A stretch of DNA of 64,000 nt, from positions 464,573 to 528,572 of the forward strand of contig NZ_JACPOF010000017.1 in NCBI RefSeq assembly GCF_016185115.1, read 5' to 3'. Shown one piece after another: positions 10,102 to 19,161 of the stretch (positions are counted from its first letter, which is position 1; each line of letters starts with the position of its first letter). Under the pieces are notes generated by a model. That model was not told the origin of the DNA and searched no databases. It worked only from the letters and a program-made list of their open reading frames with translations. The position numbers were made by a program, and so were the translations under genes. The DNA comes from Polaromonas sp. Lineage in GTDB: Bacteria > Pseudomonadota > Gammaproteobacteria > Burkholderiales > Burkholderiaceae_C.

Positions 10102-10792
10102 GTGGTGACTGGATCTGGTCGGGCGTCACTTCGCTGACCACGCGGCCCACTGACAGAAGATAGGCGCGTTTGGCAAGCTTGAGCGCCAGCGGCGCTTTCT
10201 GCTCGACCAGCAATACGCTGAGGCCGGTTTTATTCAACTCACCCAGGGTCACAAAAATCTCCTCAGCCAGACGCGGGGCCAGCCCGAGCGATGGTTCATC
10301 AAGCAACAGCACCTTGGGCGCCGCCATCAGGCCGCGACCAATGGCAAGCATCTGCTGCTCACCGCCGGACAATGATCCGCCCAGTTGTTTCTGCCTGTCC
10401 TTCAGGCGCGGAAAAAGATCGAACACGCGCTCCAGTCGTGTCTTGATCTCGGCTTTGTCATTCGCGAGGTAAGAACCCAGGTCCAGGTTCTCAAAAACCG
10501 TCATGGGGCCAAAAATGCCACGCCCCTCGGGAACCAGCACCAGCCCACGCATCGTGCAAGTACGGGGATCGGCAGCAGGCACAGCAACGCCACCGAGCGT
10601 GACCGTGCCCTTGCCTTCCACCAGGCCGACAATGCGGCGCAGCAAGGTGGACTTGCCCGCGCCATTGGGGCCCAGCACAGCCACAAGCTCGCCCTGCCCC
10701 ACGTGAATATCCGTGGGGTGCAGGGCCTCAATCGGCCCATAGCGTGCCGTCAGCCCACTCACTTCCAGCGCTGAGGCGGGCGATGTGCTCAC
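10067..10792 (-). CDS. livF: Branched-chain-type ABC transporter ATPase (LivF)
   Basis: 241-residue ATPase with Walker A GPNGAGKST, signature LSGGEQQMLAIGRGL, Walker B LLLDEPSLGLAP and a VPEGRGIF motif typical of LivF. GTG start at 10792 overlaps the livK stop by 4 bp. Forms the nucleotide-binding heterodimer with LivG. Confidence 0.95.
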   Translation of the reverse strand: MSTSPASALEVSGLTARYGPIEALHPTDIHVGQGELVAVLGPNGAGKSTLLRRIVGLVEGKGTVTLGGVAVPAADPRTCTMRGLVLVPEGRGIFGPMTVFENLDLGSYLANDKAEIKTRLERVFDLFPRLKDRQKQLGGSLSGGEQQMLAIGRGLMAAPKVLLLDEPSLGLAPRLAEEIFVTLGELNKTGLSVLLVEQKAPLALKLAKRAYLLSVGRVVSEVTPDQIQSPHDLARYYLAAA

Positions 10793-11937
10793 TTGACGAT
10801 CTTTACCGTGTTGCCCGACATCGTGGCCAGGAACAATGGGTTGGCTGTGATGCCCTGGTGATTGATGGGGCTGAAGTCATACAGGCCGGATGTGCCCTGA
10901 TAACCGGTGAGGGTTTCAAGTGAATCACGCACCTTGGGGCCCGCAAATGAATCGCCCTTCAGGATGGCAGCCTGAATCAGATACACCGCATCCCAGCCAC
11001 GGCCGGCCCAGTTGGGGTCACGGTCACCGTACTTGGCCTTCCATGGCACGAGGAAATCATTGATGCTACGCTTGAGGGGGCCAGCCGGCACCGCATCAAT
11101 CACCTGGGCAGGCGAGGCGACAAAAAAGAACTTGTTGCCCAGCACCTCAGCCACCGGCTTGAACACATTCAGGTCTTCCAGGCTGGTCAGCAGCAGTGTC
11201 GGCAAGCCGAGTTGCTTTATGTTCTTGGCGCTGGTGAGCGTGGTGCCGCCCAGGCCAATCTTCAGGATGGCGCCCGCACCTGCGGTGTTCATCTTGCCGA
11301 TCTGTACAGAGAGATCAGGATCATCCGTCTTGTACTGTTCGATACCGACGATCTGCATACCGTAAGTTGCCGCGGACCGTTCAGCCACTGTCTTCTGCAG
11401 GTTCGCATAAGGCGACGGATCATGCAGCACACCGATCTTGCGGATCTGGGTGTTGTCACGCAGGTACTCCATGCGGCGCTCAACTTCGAAACGTGCGGGC
11501 GGCAGGGTGCTGAAGGCCCATTTCACTTCGTCTTCACGTGGCGGGAGTATCGAGCAGAGCACCATGGGGATCTGCGCGCGGGCGACGGCCGCCGCAGCTG
11601 CGAATGTGCCTGCCGACACGCAACCCGAGGCAAAAATATCAACCTTGTCGCTGGTCATCATCTTGCGATAGACGACCACCGCCTCCTGCGGCTCAGAGCG
11701 GTTGTCTTCAACAATGACTTCAATCTTGCGGCCCTTGATGCCACCCTTGGCGTTGATGGTGTCTGCTGCAAGTTTGACACCGTCGCTCCATGCGCGGTCC
11801 ACCGTTGCGGCATAACCGGTCAGGCCGGCAGAAATGCCGATTTTGTAATTCTGGGCAGCTGCGGGCAGCGCCGATATCAGCAAAATTGCGCCGGCAACAA
11901 GGCCGCCAAATTTCGCAGTGAGATGTCTCTTTGTCAT
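10789..11937 (-). CDS. Periplasmic substrate-binding protein (LivK type)
   Basis: Type I periplasmic binding protein for the adjacent Liv importer, about 382 residues. ATG 11937 is preferred over ATG 11949 because GGAG sits 6 bases before it. The N-terminus MTKRHLTAKFGG followed by a hydrophobic stretch and ALPAAAQ is a Sec signal peptide with cleavage after AAA or AAQ. The mature protein begins NYKIGISAGLTGYAA, the usual first strand. It lies 27 bp after hyuB and is coupled to livF. Ligand unknown; the operon points to an amide, hydantoin or aromatic keto/carboxy compound rather than plain leucine. Confidence 0.9.
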   Translation of the reverse strand: MTKRHLTAKFGGLVAGAILLISALPAAAQNYKIGISAGLTGYAATVDRAWSDGVKLAADTINAKGGIKGRKIEVIVEDNRSEPQEAVVVYRKMMTSDKVDIFASGCVSAGTFAAAAAVARAQIPMVLCSILPPREDEVKWAFSTLPPARFEVERRMEYLRDNTQIRKIGVLHDPSPYANLQKTVAERSAATYGMQIVGIEQYKTDDPDLSVQIGKMNTAGAGAILKIGLGGTTLTSAKNIKQLGLPTLLLTSLEDLNVFKPVAEVLGNKFFFVASPAQVIDAVPAGPLKRSINDFLVPWKAKYGDRDPNWAGRGWDAVYLIQAAILKGDSFAGPKVRDSLETLTGYQGTSGLYDFSPINHQGITANPLFLATMSGNTVKIVK

Positions 11938-11964
11938 TGTTGTCTCCATGTAGTTCTGTGGGTT

Positions 11965-13512
11965 TTATAACGCTTTTCCATAGCCGCCACCACCCGGTGT
12001 TTCGAGTACGACGACCGCATTGGCCTGCAATTGAATTTTCTTTGCCTCCTTGAAAGGTTTGTCATCGACCGTGAAATTCCCCGCTGCACCGGGCTCACCA
12101 CCCTCAAGGCCTTCAGGCCCGCTTTGCAGGCGGCTGGGCACCGCGTTAAGCAACCAGGGGTAAGGCGTACGCATGTGAAATTTGATGGTCTGGCCATCAC
12201 CGCCATGCTCACGGCCTGCGCCACCAGAGCCGATGCGCAGTTCTTTCTGGTCAAACACGATGGGGATGACCGCTTCCATGATTTCAATGGGCACCGCACC
12301 CACCCCAGTGGGATAGGCCGTAGCATTGGGTCCTGGTTTGGTCCTGCGTGCACCCATTCCGCCCGAGTAGTTGAACATCGACGAGGTGAAGGTTTCGCCA
12401 TCTGCGCGCTTGCCCTGTATCTGTATGGTCCACACCGCGCCTGCGCCCTCGGCCAGCACGCGGTCGGGCATGACCTGATGCAGCGCCTTGAGGATGGGCA
12501 TGGGGACATACATGCCAACCACATGCCGTGCATTGACGGGCACAGGGTATTTGCAATTGACGATGGAGCCTTCAGGCGCCGTGACAATGATGGGCGCCAG
12601 GCTGCCGTGGTTGTTCGGCAGGTCCGGGTTCAGGCAGCTGCGAATGGCGAAGGTTGAGTAGGCATGGGTGTAGTTCATCACCACATTGATGCCTGCAGTG
12701 CTCGGGCCCGAACTGCCGGCAAAATCTATCGTGATCTCGCCCTTCACGTTGTCGATGGTGACAGCCGTCTTGAGCGTGATGATCTCGCCACCCGGCACAT
12801 CAAACTGGCTCTCGCCATGAAAGGTGCCGGCAGGCAGCTTGCGGATTTCTGCCCGGGTCGAGTCTTCCGAGCGTTTGATGATTTCGTCCGAGAGCTGCTC
12901 AATATCGGCCAGGCCATACCGTTTGCACATGGCCAGCAGGCGCTCACCGCCGGACTTGCCGCTCGATACCTGCGCAGCCAGGTCGCCAAACACATGGTCA
13001 GGTGTGCGAACGTTGCTGCGGATGATGTCATGCATGGTCTTGTTGGGTACACCGCGCTCAAAGAATTTGAGCGGCGGGATCCACAGGCCTTCTTCATGAA
13101 TATCGCGTGCGCCTGCGCCAATCCCGTAACCGCCGATATCGGTGTGATGAATGGTCGAACCTACATAGCCAATTAGCCGGCCTGCATTGAAGATGGGCGA
13201 CAGCAGCGTGATGTCGAAAAAGTGCCCGGCAGACAGCCAAGGGTCATTGGTGATGACGACGTCGCCTTCTTCCAGTTGGCCGTTGAAAATGCGGTGCAGG
13301 TGGCCACCTGCTGCCGCCAGTGAGTTGATGTGCCCCGGCGTGCCGGTATTGGCCTGGGCCACCATGCGGCCGCGCGCGTCAAACAGCGCACTGGCGAGGT
13401 CGCCCGCTTCACGCACCACCGGGCTGAAAGCAATGCGCTGCAGGCTTTTGGCCTGCTCGCTGACGATGCTGATCAGGTTGGACCAGAGTATTTCGAGTTC
13501 AATGCCGTCCAT
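11965..13512 (-). CDS. hyuB: Hydantoinase B / N-methylhydantoinase B-type subunit
   Basis: Large subunit of the ATP-dependent hydantoinase/5-oxoprolinase/acetone-carboxylase superfamily, about 515 residues. Start ATG 13512 has AAGGA 7 bases upstream and lies 2 bp after the hyuA stop; the TTG six bases earlier is less likely. Typical segments are DLASALFDARGRMVAQANTGTPGHI near residue 37, VVITNDPWLSAGH near 85 and DFAGSSGP near 260. Partner of hyuA. The superfamily opens cyclic amides or carboxylates ketones at the cost of ATP; which one applies cannot be read from sequence. Confidence 0.93.
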   Translation of the reverse strand: MDGIELEILWSNLISIVSEQAKSLQRIAFSPVVREAGDLASALFDARGRMVAQANTGTPGHINSLAAAGGHLHRIFNGQLEEGDVVITNDPWLSAGHFFDITLLSPIFNAGRLIGYVGSTIHHTDIGGYGIGAGARDIHEEGLWIPPLKFFERGVPNKTMHDIIRSNVRTPDHVFGDLAAQVSSGKSGGERLLAMCKRYGLADIEQLSDEIIKRSEDSTRAEIRKLPAGTFHGESQFDVPGGEIITLKTAVTIDNVKGEITIDFAGSSGPSTAGINVVMNYTHAYSTFAIRSCLNPDLPNNHGSLAPIIVTAPEGSIVNCKYPVPVNARHVVGMYVPMPILKALHQVMPDRVLAEGAGAVWTIQIQGKRADGETFTSSMFNYSGGMGARRTKPGPNATAYPTGVGAVPIEIMEAVIPIVFDQKELRIGSGGAGREHGGDGQTIKFHMRTPYPWLLNAVPSRLQSGPEGLEGGEPGAAGNFTVDDKPFKEAKKIQLQANAVVVLETPGGGGYGKAL

Positions 13513-13514
13513 GA

Positions 13515-15581
13515 TCAATCCTTCAGGGTTGCGACGATGCAGCCAAATTCATCCACCGTGGCCTGCCAGCCGGGCAGCACGATGATGGTGGTTTCACGTT
13601 CTTCGATGATGACGGGGCCGTCAATCTTCTGGTCTTTTGCGAGCGAGGTACGGTCGTAAACCGGCACCATCTGGTCGTCCTGCCACAAATGCACCTTGCG
13701 CGATTTCTTGGGTTTGCCGGGTTGTGCGGGCAGCGCGAGCGCAACATGGAAAGGCACCAGCGGGCCGCGCGCCGTCAGACGCCAGCTCACGACCTCGGTT
13801 GGCACATGCGAGGGCATGAAACCGTACTGCGCCTGGTAGGCTGCATCGAACGCCGCCTGGATGACGGCAGGGTCATGCGTTTTGCGCGGGTCTGTTTCAA
13901 AAGTGACGCTGACTTCGTTTTGCTGGCCCAGATAGCGCATGTCGGCACCGTAAATCAGGGTGATCTCATCGGCCGTGCATCCGGCAGCCATCAGCGCGCT
14001 GCCGCCCTCCCGGCTCATTTCGTCAAACAATTTGTCGGTGCGCGACCAGTCGGTGCTGGCCAGCATGCCAAGTGCGCTGCGCACCAGGTCAAGCCGTACC
14101 GGCGTGACAAGCGTGCCGAAGGCCGACAGCACACTGGCCTGCGGCGGAAAAATTACCGACTTGCTCTGCAGCAGCGAGCCCACCTCGCAGGCATGCACTG
14201 GGCCAGCGCCACCAAATGCCAGCAGCGACAGGCCCCGGTAATCAATACCGCGATCCGTGGCATGCGCCCGCGTCGCGCCAGCCATCGCCTCGGCAACGAT
14301 GCGGTACATGCCGCGCGCCGCCGTATGCGTGTCGGTGCCCAGCTGCTTGCCGAGTTTTGATATGGCCCTGTCGCTGGCAGCGAGGTCCAGCTTCATGTCA
14401 CCACCCAGGAAGTTGTCTGCATCCAGCAGGCCGAGCAGGAGGTCGGCATCGGTCACTGCAGCACCTTCACCACCACGCCCATAGCAGGCCGGCCCGGGCA
14501 TGGAACCAGCGCTCTTGGGGCCGACCTTGAGCAGGCCAAGATCATCGACATAGGCGAGGCTGCCACCGCCAGCGCCGATTTCAATCATGTCTATGGACGG
14601 AATGGTCACCGGCATGCCGCTGCCCTCCTTGAAGCGGTAGCGGCGGTCAACTTCAAACAGGCCGGTAATCAGCGGCTGGAAGTTCTCAATCAGGCAGGCC
14701 TTGGCGGTGGTGCCTCCCATGTCGAAAGACATCAGGCGGTCCAGCCCCAGCACCTTGGCGTAATGGCTTGCCGCCAGCGCGCCGGCCGCGGGGCCACTTT
14801 CAATCATGCGCACGGGGTTGCGGCCCGCCACATCGGCGCCGATGATGCCGCCGGAAGACAGCATGATCAGGGGGTCGTTGGCGTAGTTTTCCTTCTTCAG
14901 CCGCTGCGCCAGGGCGCGCAGGTAAGGCTGCGAGATCGGCATGGTGAAGGCGTTGATGACGGTTGTTGAGGCGCGCGGATATTCCCGGATCTGCGGTGCG
15001 ATCTCGGAAGACAGCGACACAAAAAGGTCGGGCATGGCCTGACGCAGCATGTCGCCGACCAGGCGTTCGTTGTCAGGGTTGGTATAGCTGTTGAGAAAAC
15101 AGACGGCAACGGCTTTGACGTCCTGCTTCCTGAGTTCTTCAATGCACGCCATGACATCTTCACGCGAAGGCGCCTGCTGTACCGTACCGTCGGAGAACAT
15201 GCGCTCGGCAATACCGTAGGTCAGCTCGCGCGGCACCAGCGGTGGCTGGAACTCGATTTGCGGGTCATACATGTCGTAGCGATGCTCATTGCGTATCGAC
15301 AGGACATCCCTGAAGCCGCTGGTCACCAGCATGGCTGTTTTGAGGCCCTTGCGTTCAATCAGCGCGTTCGTGACGACGGTGGTGGCATGCACTACCACAC
15401 CATCAATGTCCGAGGGTTTGAGTTTGGCCTTGGCCAGCACCGAATCGACGCCGGCGAAAAATCCCTCCAGCAGGTCGTTGTGGGTGGTCAGGGTTTTATC
15501 CACGACCAGCTGGCCGTCAGAGCCGCGCAGAACAATATCGGTAAACGTGCCGCCGATGTCGACAGCCAGTGAGTAGGTCAA
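13515..15581 (-). CDS. hyuA: Hydantoinase A / N-methylhydantoinase A-type ATP-binding subunit
   Basis: 688-residue actin-fold ATPase subunit. N-terminal phosphate loop VDIGGTFTDIVL (residues 7-18), HATTVVTNALIERKG near 66, second phosphate loop FDMGGTTAKACLI near 290 and AFGGAGPVHA near 455. It starts with TTG at 15581, preceded by AAAGGAG 7 bases away and overlapping the iclR stop. The rare start probably tunes the amount made relative to the regulator. Works as a heteromer with hyuB. Confidence 0.93.
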   Translation of the reverse strand: MTYSLAVDIGGTFTDIVLRGSDGQLVVDKTLTTHNDLLEGFFAGVDSVLAKAKLKPSDIDGVVVHATTVVTNALIERKGLKTAMLVTSGFRDVLSIRNEHRYDMYDPQIEFQPPLVPRELTYGIAERMFSDGTVQQAPSREDVMACIEELRKQDVKAVAVCFLNSYTNPDNERLVGDMLRQAMPDLFVSLSSEIAPQIREYPRASTTVINAFTMPISQPYLRALAQRLKKENYANDPLIMLSSGGIIGADVAGRNPVRMIESGPAAGALAASHYAKVLGLDRLMSFDMGGTTAKACLIENFQPLITGLFEVDRRYRFKEGSGMPVTIPSIDMIEIGAGGGSLAYVDDLGLLKVGPKSAGSMPGPACYGRGGEGAAVTDADLLLGLLDADNFLGGDMKLDLAASDRAISKLGKQLGTDTHTAARGMYRIVAEAMAGATRAHATDRGIDYRGLSLLAFGGAGPVHACEVGSLLQSKSVIFPPQASVLSAFGTLVTPVRLDLVRSALGMLASTDWSRTDKLFDEMSREGGSALMAAGCTADEITLIYGADMRYLGQQNEVSVTFETDPRKTHDPAVIQAAFDAAYQAQYGFMPSHVPTEVVSWRLTARGPLVPFHVALALPAQPGKPKKSRKVHLWQDDQMVPVYDRTSLAKDQKIDGPVIIEERETTIIVLPGWQATVDEFGCIVATLKD

Positions 15582-16456
15582 ACAGTTTCTCCTTTGGGTG
15601 GCAGGCCCCGGCTGCCGAGCGCACGCGAGACTTCTCTGGCGGCGGCGGTGACAAGGTCTATGAATTCTTTGGCGGGTTTCGCAGCAATCAGGCTGGTGGA
15701 TCCGATGATGGCAATCGCACCTGCATAGGCTTCGCGGTGATCGAAGATGGGGGCGGCTATCGCATTGACACCGCCCACGATTTCATTGGCTGCCGTTGCC
15801 CAGCCGTTTTTCTGTATCGCCTTGATCGCATTGCGCAGGGCCTGCGGCGTCTTGATGGTGCCGGGCGTCCAGGACTTGAGGGGTTCAAGGCAATGGTTTT
15901 CAAGCAGGCGCGGCGGACCGAACGCGAGCGCTACCTTGCCGTGCGCTGTGGCATGGAAGTCCATCTTCCTGCCGGGCTTGACGCCGAATTCAACGACTGA
16001 CCGGCCTTGCAGCAACTCAAGCGTGATGACTTCGTCATTGACAAGCGCCGACAGCGAGATCGCCTGGCCGGTGGCCTCGCGCAAGAGCGACATTTCATTG
16101 CGGGCCGCAGCCAGTATGTTGAAGCGCTCACGCAGCAACTCGCCAAGCACCAGCAGCTTGACGCCTGCCTCATACCGATTGGTCTCCTCATCCTGACGTG
16201 CAAAGCCGTGCTTGACCAGGGCCTGGATGTGCCGGTAGACCGTTGGTTTGGATGAATTGAAGGCCTTGGCAAGATCCGTGACACCCACGGGCTTGCGGCT
16301 GGCCACAAGATATTCGAGCAGGTATAGCGACAGGTCTACGGTGCCGGTTGCAGCCTTGCTTCGGGCGCTGTCCGCCGGTGCAGTTGCAACCACCGGCGTC
16401 TTGCCGGTCGCCTTGACTGCCTTGGCCGCCGCGGGAGGTGATTTCGAAAGAACCAT
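15578..16456 (-). CDS. IclR-family transcriptional regulator
   Basis: 292-residue regulator, first gene of the hyu-liv operon and coupled to hyuA. The first 40 residues are a low-complexity Ala/Lys/Pro linker. A winged helix-turn-helix follows (about 48-110, with LAKAFNSSKPTVYRHIQALVKHGF) and then an IclR effector domain (about 120-285, with HATAHGKVALAF and AIAAPIFDHREAYAGAIAI). Family members bind small organic acids and act as repressor or activator. A nested dyad 19 bp upstream of the start is the likely binding site, suggesting autoregulation of the whole operon. Confidence 0.93.
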   Translation of the reverse strand: MVLSKSPPAAAKAVKATGKTPVVATAPADSARSKAATGTVDLSLYLLEYLVASRKPVGVTDLAKAFNSSKPTVYRHIQALVKHGFARQDEETNRYEAGVKLLVLGELLRERFNILAAARNEMSLLREATGQAISLSALVNDEVITLELLQGRSVVEFGVKPGRKMDFHATAHGKVALAFGPPRLLENHCLEPLKSWTPGTIKTPQALRNAIKAIQKNGWATAANEIVGGVNAIAAPIFDHREAYAGAIAIIGSTSLIAAKPAKEFIDLVTAAAREVSRALGSRGLPPKGETV

Positions 16457-16474
16457 GAACCTGTCGAACTGATT

Positions 16475-16527
16475 GATATTTGAAGACTTTAAATTGTTTC
16501 ATTAAATGAAACAGCATTTCAAATATC
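16475..16527. promoter_or_regulatory. Nested dyad, probable IclR operator/promoter region
   Basis: A perfect 19-bp palindrome TGTTTCATTAAATGAAACA spans 16495-16513. Around it lies a second inverted repeat, TGATATTTGAA (16474-16484) against TTCAAATATCA (16518-16528), 11 bp per arm. The block is AT-rich in GC-rich surroundings and sits 19-70 bp upstream of the iclR start, where the operon promoter must be. IclR-family sites are commonly 15-20-bp palindromes. Binding by this regulator is inferred. Confidence 0.7.
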
Positions 16528-16779
16528 ATAGAATCGTATTGCAGCGGACTATATGGGACAAACCCTAGCGTGCTGAAAAGACATTCGCGGCCTGCCTGCG
16601 TACGAGAAAACCCGGGATACCGGGAGGCGCAAGGCCGTCGGTAGGGCATGCAGGCGCACTCGCCGGAGCACAGATCCGGGGTCACGCACAAATGACAGCG
16701 TTCGTTCTGGAGCTGGCCGGGCAGCAGGAAATGCGGTAACCGCGATGCGTCACTGCGGACAAGCCGCGTCTGCGTGCTG
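16528..16779. other. Intergenic region, no gene seen
   Basis: Remainder of the 323-bp gap between iclR and the RIO kinase gene. It should hold the far upstream part of the iclR promoter and the end of the RIO transcript. A CCCGGgataCCGGG hairpin lies near 16612-16625. No RNA gene or convincing small frame was recognised. Confidence 0.5.
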
Positions 16780-17652
16780 CTAGCCGGGCAACTGCATCCG
16801 CACCAGACGGGCGGCCTCTTCAGCGCGCGCGTCGTCGATCTCGCGCATCACTGCGCTCATGTCGACGACACCGGCCTTTTGCTCGAAGCGCCCGGTAAGC
16901 ACGGTTTCGGGGTAGAGCACGCCGCGCTGGTAGAGATCCCAGATCTCAAGGCCAAAGCTGGTGTGCAGCAGCTCAGGCGCAAAGCGGCCAAAGAAGGCGC
17001 GCAGGTTGGCCACGTCGCGCAACAGCATGCGGCCGGCGTGGTTGTTGCCGGCGGCATCAATGGCCTGCGGCAGGTCGATGACCACCGGTACGTCGACCAT
17101 GCCATCAACACCCTGCTCGCTGCCAAGCAGGATGTTGAATTCTGAAAGATCCCCATGCACGACACCGGCACACAGCATGCGCACCACCTCTGTGAGCAGC
17201 GTGGCGTGGTGCGTGCGCGCCTGCTCCGGCGTGAAGTCCACATCATTGAGTCGCGGGGCTGCATCGCCATGCCCGTCGGTCACCAGTTCCATCAACAGCA
17301 CGCCATCGCAGAAGTTGTAGGGCCTGGGCACCCGCACGCCGGCAGCGGCCAGCCGGTACAGCGCATCAACCTCGGCGCTTTGCCATGCGGCCTCCTGCGC
17401 CTGCCCGCCATAACGCGTGCCCTTGGCCATGGCACGCGCCTGGCGGGTGTTCTTGACCTTGCGGTTCTCGGTGTAATCAACTGCCTGCCGGAAGCTGCGT
17501 TCAGTCGCCTCCTTGTAGACCTTGGCGCAGCGGGTTTCATCACCGCAGCGCACCACGTAGACCATCGCTTCCTTGCCACTCATGAGCTGGCGCACGACGG
17601 TGTCGATCAGGCCCTCTTCTATCAGTGACTGCAGTCTTTTGGGTGCTTTCAT
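16780..17652 (-). CDS. RIO1-like serine protein kinase
   Basis: 290-residue atypical protein kinase of the RIO family. The catalytic loop is HGDLSEFNILL (about residue 166), with Asp as base and Asn for metal. The metal-binding segment is VVIDLPQAID (about 190). An N-terminal GKEAMVYVV nucleotide loop (about 26) is followed by the conserved Lys of CAKVYKEA. Bacterial members adjacent to no ribosome genes are known, but their targets are poorly defined. It is alone on its strand segment, 45 bp from the SDR gene upstream. Confidence 0.9.
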   Translation of the reverse strand: MKAPKRLQSLIEEGLIDTVVRQLMSGKEAMVYVVRCGDETRCAKVYKEATERSFRQAVDYTENRKVKNTRQARAMAKGTRYGGQAQEAAWQSAEVDALYRLAAAGVRVPRPYNFCDGVLLMELVTDGHGDAAPRLNDVDFTPEQARTHHATLLTEVVRMLCAGVVHGDLSEFNILLGSEQGVDGMVDVPVVIDLPQAIDAAGNNHAGRMLLRDVANLRAFFGRFAPELLHTSFGLEIWDLYQRGVLYPETVLTGRFEQKAGVVDMSAVMREIDDARAEEAARLVRMQLPG

Positions 17653-17697
17653 ATGCGCCTATTGTGAGGCGCGTGAGCCTGCACCCGCCGCACCAGA

Positions 17698-18492
17698 CTA
17701 AAACGTACCCGGGTAAGCCCCGCCATCAGCCAGCACGTTCTGCCCGGTGATGTATGACGCGTGGACACTGCACAGGAAAGCGCATATGGCACCGAACTCA
17801 TCAGGCGTGCCGAAGCGCTGCGCGGGAATGCCCTTGCGGCGCGCATCCATGACGACATCCAGCGACTGGCCCGTCTTTTGTACGGCGCCGCTGAAGGTTG
17901 CCTTCAGGCGGTCGGTATCAAATGCGCCGGGCAGCAGGTTGTTGATGGTGACGCCGCTGGCTGCAATTTTGCTGCGTGAGGCACCCGCCACAAAACCCGT
18001 CAGGCCGCTGCGTGCACCGTTGGACAAACCCAGGATGTCGATGGGTGCCTTCACCGCACTTGAGGTGATGTTGATGACGCGGCCAAAGCCCCGTGCGGCC
18101 ATGCCGTCAACCGTGGCCTTGATGAGTTCAATGGGGGTCAGCATGTTGGCATCCACCGCCTTGATCCAGGCGTCCCTGTCCCAGTCACGAAAGTCCCCGG
18201 TTGGCGGGCCACCCGCATTGGTGATGACAATATCAAAGTCCTTGCGAACGGCAAATACCGTGGTGCGTCCTTCGACCGTCGTGATGTCAGCCGCAACAAA
18301 CTGTACAGACACGCCTGCACCGCGCGCAGTGTCGGCAGCCAGTGCTTCAGCAGAAGCCCTCAAGGCATCGGCGCCACGGGCAACCATCACCACATTCACG
18401 CCCTCACGCACCAGGGCCTGTGCACAGCCCAGGCCCAGACCTTTGCTGGCACCGCACACCAGCGCCCATTTGCCTGCAATACCCAAATCCAT
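17698..18492 (-). CDS. Short-chain dehydrogenase/reductase
   Basis: 264-residue NAD(P)-dependent SDR. Start ATG 18492 (MDLGIAGKWALVCGASKGLG) has GGAA upstream; an in-frame start 27 bases earlier is unlikely. Cofactor loop GASKGLGLG near residue 14, NAG motif near 87. The catalytic Ser is in INITSSAVKAP. The usual YxxxK Tyr position reads LGLSNGARSGLTGF, so the canonical Tyr/Lys pair is not evident; this is the divergent pattern of the YgfF/Bdh-like SDR group. It is divergent from the SH3 gene with a 42-bp shared promoter gap. Substrate unknown. Confidence 0.88.
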   Translation of the reverse strand: MDLGIAGKWALVCGASKGLGLGCAQALVREGVNVVMVARGADALRASAEALAADTARGAGVSVQFVAADITTVEGRTTVFAVRKDFDIVITNAGGPPTGDFRDWDRDAWIKAVDANMLTPIELIKATVDGMAARGFGRVINITSSAVKAPIDILGLSNGARSGLTGFVAGASRSKIAASGVTINNLLPGAFDTDRLKATFSGAVQKTGQSLDVVMDARRKGIPAQRFGTPDEFGAICAFLCSVHASYITGQNVLADGGAYPGTF

Positions 18493-18534
18493 AATAATTC
18501 CTTCGTTACACCGACACACAAGAGGGAGCGGGCC

Positions 18535-19152
18535 ATGATACTGAGTAAATCCGGTCTACGCGCAAGGCAGGTCATGACTGGCGCCTTGCTGCTTTGCGCT
18601 GGCGCGGTGTTTGCGCAAAGCGAAGCAGTGCTTGTCAAGCGGGCATCGCAATTGCGCGACGCACCGGGCGAGGCATCCAGAATTCTTGCCCCGCTGCCGG
18701 TACAAACATCAGTCGCTCGTCTTGGCGAACGCCAGGGCCCGTGGGTCAAGGTGCGCATGACAGACGGCACCCAGGGCTGGGTGCACATGTTCGACATCGC
18801 CTCTCCTGCCAGCGCAAGTGCACAGGGCGGGGGCGCCACAGGCGCCTTGCGCAGCATCACCGGTTTTTTCAGCCGTGGAGGTGCGCAGGGCAACGCCGGG
18901 CCGGCGACATCGACGGTGGGTATCCGGGGGCTGGGCGCTGAAGACATTGCCAACTCGCAACCCAACCTGACCGCCGTGACACTTCTGGACACCGCACGGC
19001 TGGATGCCAGCCAGGCCAGGCAGTTTGCAAGCAGTGCATCGCTTTCCAGCCGCACGGTGGAGCCACTGCCCGTGCCCAGCCCACCGCCCCGCACATCATC
19101 ACCATCCGGCCCGACGGGCGGGGGCAATACCCAGTTCGGCAGTGGCGGCTAG
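18535..19152 (+). CDS. Exported bacterial SH3-domain protein
   Basis: 205 residues. The signal peptide ends around AGAVFAQS (residue 28). An SH3b domain follows at about 30-90 (VLVKRASQLRDAPGEASRIL...GPWVKVRMTDGTQGWVHMFDI), then a Gly/Ser/Pro-rich tail of about 110 residues. SH3b domains bind peptidoglycan or proteins in the envelope. It is 9 bp upstream of the M48 protease gene, so the two are probably cotranscribed and act together in the periplasm. Confidence 0.85.
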   Translation: MILSKSGLRARQVMTGALLLCAGAVFAQSEAVLVKRASQLRDAPGEASRILAPLPVQTSVARLGERQGPWVKVRMTDGTQGWVHMFDIASPASASAQGGGATGALRSITGFFSRGGAQGNAGPATSTVGIRGLGAEDIANSQPNLTAVTLLDTARLDASQARQFASSASLSSRTVEPLPVPSPPPRTSSPSGPTGGGNTQFGSGG

Positions 19153-19161
19153 GAGAAAAAC

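Noticed and set aside
16188..16691. 167-codon frame overlapping iclR and its upstream region
   Set aside because: Out of frame with iclR, crosses the palindromic operator, no ribosome site or family match.
16528..16779. Possible tRNA or small RNA in the iclR-RIO gap
   Set aside because: Short stems are present but no cloverleaf, no CCA-end pattern and no terminator tract could be assembled.
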